A stretch of DNA of 64,000 nt from Ooceraea biroi (lineage: Eukaryota; Arthropoda; Insecta; Hymenoptera; Formicidae): NCBI RefSeq assembly GCF_003672135.1, contig NC_039515.1, positions 2,108,001 through 2,172,000 on the forward strand, in the 5' to 3' direction. Below are positions 61,708 to 64,000 of this stretch, in pieces. Made by a program: the position numbers and the translations under genes. The notes beneath the pieces are model-generated. The model was not told the DNA's origin and ran no database searches. It saw nothing but the letters and a program-made list of their open reading frames with translations. Positions within the stretch are counted from its first letter, which is position 1. Each line of letters begins with the position of its first letter.

Positions 61708-63916
61708 TTATAAAGGTTGCTGATCGCGTGTAGCATGATACGCGTCTCTCTCTTTATCGGGGAACTTGGTCGGTAAATTCGGACTGTGTAAATGGCACTT
61801 TGCCGGATACATAATGCCTGCGACGTTCACTTCGTAGTCGCCCGACAATATGTACTCGTTCGTCACCTCTTGCGGCTGACCGTTCTTATCGAAGTTTTGC
61901 ACAAATCCAAGACACACCTACAAACATAAATTACACGTGTAGTAATAATAAGGGCTAATAATATTAGATAAATTTTTTTAGGAAGGAGCAATATTGGTAT
62001 TCTTGTAAATCTCGCAGGCACTTCTCTTCCATCGTGTCGAGAGAAGCGTAAGAGAAACTAAACTCGCCTGTTTCTTGAACGTAAATCCGTAACCGGTAGT
62101 CGTTGTCATTCCGCAATATTGTCCGTTTCGATAAATCGGCTCGCCACCCCAGCACCAAGTATCAAACTCGAGCTCGTGATCGTTCAGCAACAGCTGAACG
62201 TACTTGCGTTTGACTCCTTGCTCACGCTGTCTCAGAAGAGCGTCCCTGCCGATGAAGTCAACTTCCTTCTGCGAAATTATTAAAATAATTTTATGCAGAT
62301 GGAACGATATTCCTCTGAAATGTTAATTTTTGAAGTAACATTTACATCAAACTTCACTCTCCATGATCTTCCGCATTCCAGAGGAGTAGTAAAAGTGTCC
62401 AGGTCTTGACCCCAGAATGCGTAAAACTTCTCAACACGCAGAGCTCTTGTCGCATAATAGCCGGCGTGTTTCACCCCGTATTTTGCTCCAGCGTCTATCA
62501 GCCTCGTGTAAACGTGCAACGCAAACTGAAATTCGTAATATCTGAAGTCTCTTGCGGACTAAAACTATTCCTCAGTCGAGAAAGAAGTGTCATAACTTGA
62601 TGAATCAAGGGCGATATAATAACGAGTTGCTGTTGACCGTTACCTCATTTGGAATATACAGAACGTAGCCAAGTTCTCCAGTGTGCGTCAAGTTCATCGT
62701 ACGGATGCCATTAGCAAGCCCGACATCTAACTCCTAATAAAAAATAATAACAAGAATACACGTAAATATCGAAATCATCGAGCAGACTCGAGCGAGATGA
62801 ATCCTTCAATCGCTAAGGCACATTACTTTGAACGTGAAGAACGGAAAGTTCTTTGGATTTAGATCTATGTCCGTCAATTCAGTTAACAGTTGTCTGGTGG
62901 CGGGTCCCATTATGCAAATTGCAGTGTACGCCGATGTGACGTCGGACACGGCAACAGAACCGTCCGCAGGCAAGTGACGATGAATCCAGTCCTTGCAACG
63001 CGTTTGTTGGATAGTCGGGGCGATCATCATGTAACTAATGGAAACATTTTGTCGTGACGTAATGCTGTACATGCAAATAATTTTTCTTTTTCGCATGTCT
63101 TTTCGTTGCAACTCACTGATTCGGCGCAATTCGTGCCAGGCTGCAGTCGTTCTCGTAACCACCGTGATGATTCTGCATACCGGTATGGATGATGCTTCCT
63201 ACGGGCACGTCCACGTCGTTCGAGCACAAATACTGCAGTAAATCCACAACTTCTGTGTCGTTTGACTAAAACGGTACAAGAATGTAATATTTTAAATATC
63301 AAACGCTCAATTGCAATTCTCATAACAGAATGAGCTTTTCTGATTATTTACCCATAAATCGATTTTCGTAAACGAAGAATAATCACTCAAGCCGATTGCT
63401 TCTCTACAAGCAGCATACTCATGCGCAACTGCATCGAACCAAGGTGGCTTGCCGAAGGTATTCGTGTAAGCTATTTTGTACCTTTGAAAGCCATCGGGAA
63501 ATTCTGGAAGGTCTATGGTAAACGCGCCATAAATTAGAACAATATAATATTTTTAGATATTAAAATTTTTCAAATTAACAGGAACACATTCTTGATTTAC
63601 CATAGTCGTCATCTGGCTGGAACCAGGACGGTCTCTCGTAACCCATGACCTGTCCAAAAACCGCACCTGCATCCCTGAGTTTCGGATAGATCGGCGACAT
63701 TCTCAGATTTCTGCCGGTCTTGAACTCGAGATGCGGGTACTGCAGCGCATAGTGCATACCGGGCACCTCTCGTACTCGGTCACGCAGGAATTTGCGATTG
63801 TTGTGCAGCCCGAGAAAACGCGAGACGTCTAACTCGTACATATCTAGTGAAGTCGAGCCATTAAGTATCAATTCCGCCGTTGCGCGACCAACTCCGCCGG
63901 CAGCGGATATTCCGAC
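61708..63916 (-). CDS. PDPR: Pyruvate dehydrogenase phosphatase regulatory subunit, C-terminal part
   Basis: A mitochondrial matrix protein of the dimethylglycine/sarcosine dehydrogenase family that modulates the PDH phosphatase. Eight exons in the window give the last 504 aa: 63916-63601, 63512-63352, 63265-63117, 63034-62827, 62733-62644, 62525-62346, 62268-62068 and 61917-61708. The 5' exons with the FAD-binding start are beyond the right edge. Visible parts are the end of the DAO-type domain (LDMYELDVSRFLG, GAVFGQVMGYERPSWF) and a GcvT-like folate-binding domain (LLQYLCSNDVDVPVG, HTGMQNHHGGYENDCSLAR, TPLECGRSWRVKFD), then the barrel (WWGEPIYRNGQY-like, VCLGFVQNF). The HTGM...GGYENDCS block is closer to PDPR than to SARDH or DMGDH. 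The last intron has a GC donor (CAG then GCGAGT). It converges with CNOT1. Confidence 0.93.
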
Positions 63917-64000
63917 CTTTGGAAATGATCATGTGTATCTCAAAGAATCCCGAGGACTGATTATTAAACATTATTAAATTAAATTAAACGTTGCTCTAAC
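63917..64000 (-). other. PDPR intron, cut by window edge
   Basis: Sequence upstream of the exon acceptor at 63916/63917 (CCAAAG) has stops in the PDPR frame and no recognisable coding, so it is taken as intron. Confidence 0.6.

Noticed and set aside
1..64000. CRISPR arrays, operons, phage or viral genes
   Set aside because: No regularly spaced direct repeats, no bacterial gene organisation and no viral proteins were seen. The window is insect-type nuclear DNA.

Overview
The window looks like a stretch of insect nuclear chromosome, most likely a hymenopteran and quite possibly an ant. The genes are compact and multi-exon, with GT-AG introns often under 150 bp. Proteins are clearly animal and closest to insect forms (U2AF50, Not1, TFIIB, Sec8). 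Intergenic DNA is AT-rich with GA/TA microsatellites, decayed mariner copies and small inverted-repeat elements. Species assignment is inference. I see no bacterial operons, CRISPR arrays or viral genes.

Layout. Positions 1-13000 hold two monocarboxylate-transporter-like (SLC16/MFS) genes in tandem on the minus strand. The first is cut by the window edge and the second is complete (908 aa). Positions 13000-26000 form a gene-poor block with GC-rich islands, GA tracts, two mariner relics, a perfect hairpin and two small inverted-repeat elements. From 26048 the window is gene-dense: an Nhp10/TFPT-like HMG-box protein (+), glyoxalase II HAGH (-), the E2/E3 hybrid ubiquitin ligase UBE2O (+), a 96-aa two-membrane-segment protein (+), splicing factor U2AF large subunit (-), a short Sec8/EXOC4 N-terminal gene (-), TFIIB (-), the CCR4-NOT scaffold CNOT1 (+, 19 coding exons, 2400 aa), and the 3' part of PDPR (-), running off the right end.

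Exon structures were joined by hand from splice signals, reading phase and family similarity. All coding joins below keep frame. Most products are housekeeping: chromatin remodelling, basal transcription, splicing, mRNA decay, ubiquitination, methylglyoxal detoxification and mitochondrial pyruvate metabolism. TFIIB and CNOT1 are divergent from a shared region of about 1 kb. CNOT1 and PDPR converge, as do the small membrane gene and U2AF.

No new multi-gene system is evident. The points most worth a second look are the truncated Sec8 gene with its own last exon, the small two-TM protein, the Nhp10-like HMG protein, the overlapping uORF plus 28-bp palindrome ahead of CNOT1, two GC-AG introns, and several foldback/MITE-like elements, one family of which sits in a CNOT1 intron.
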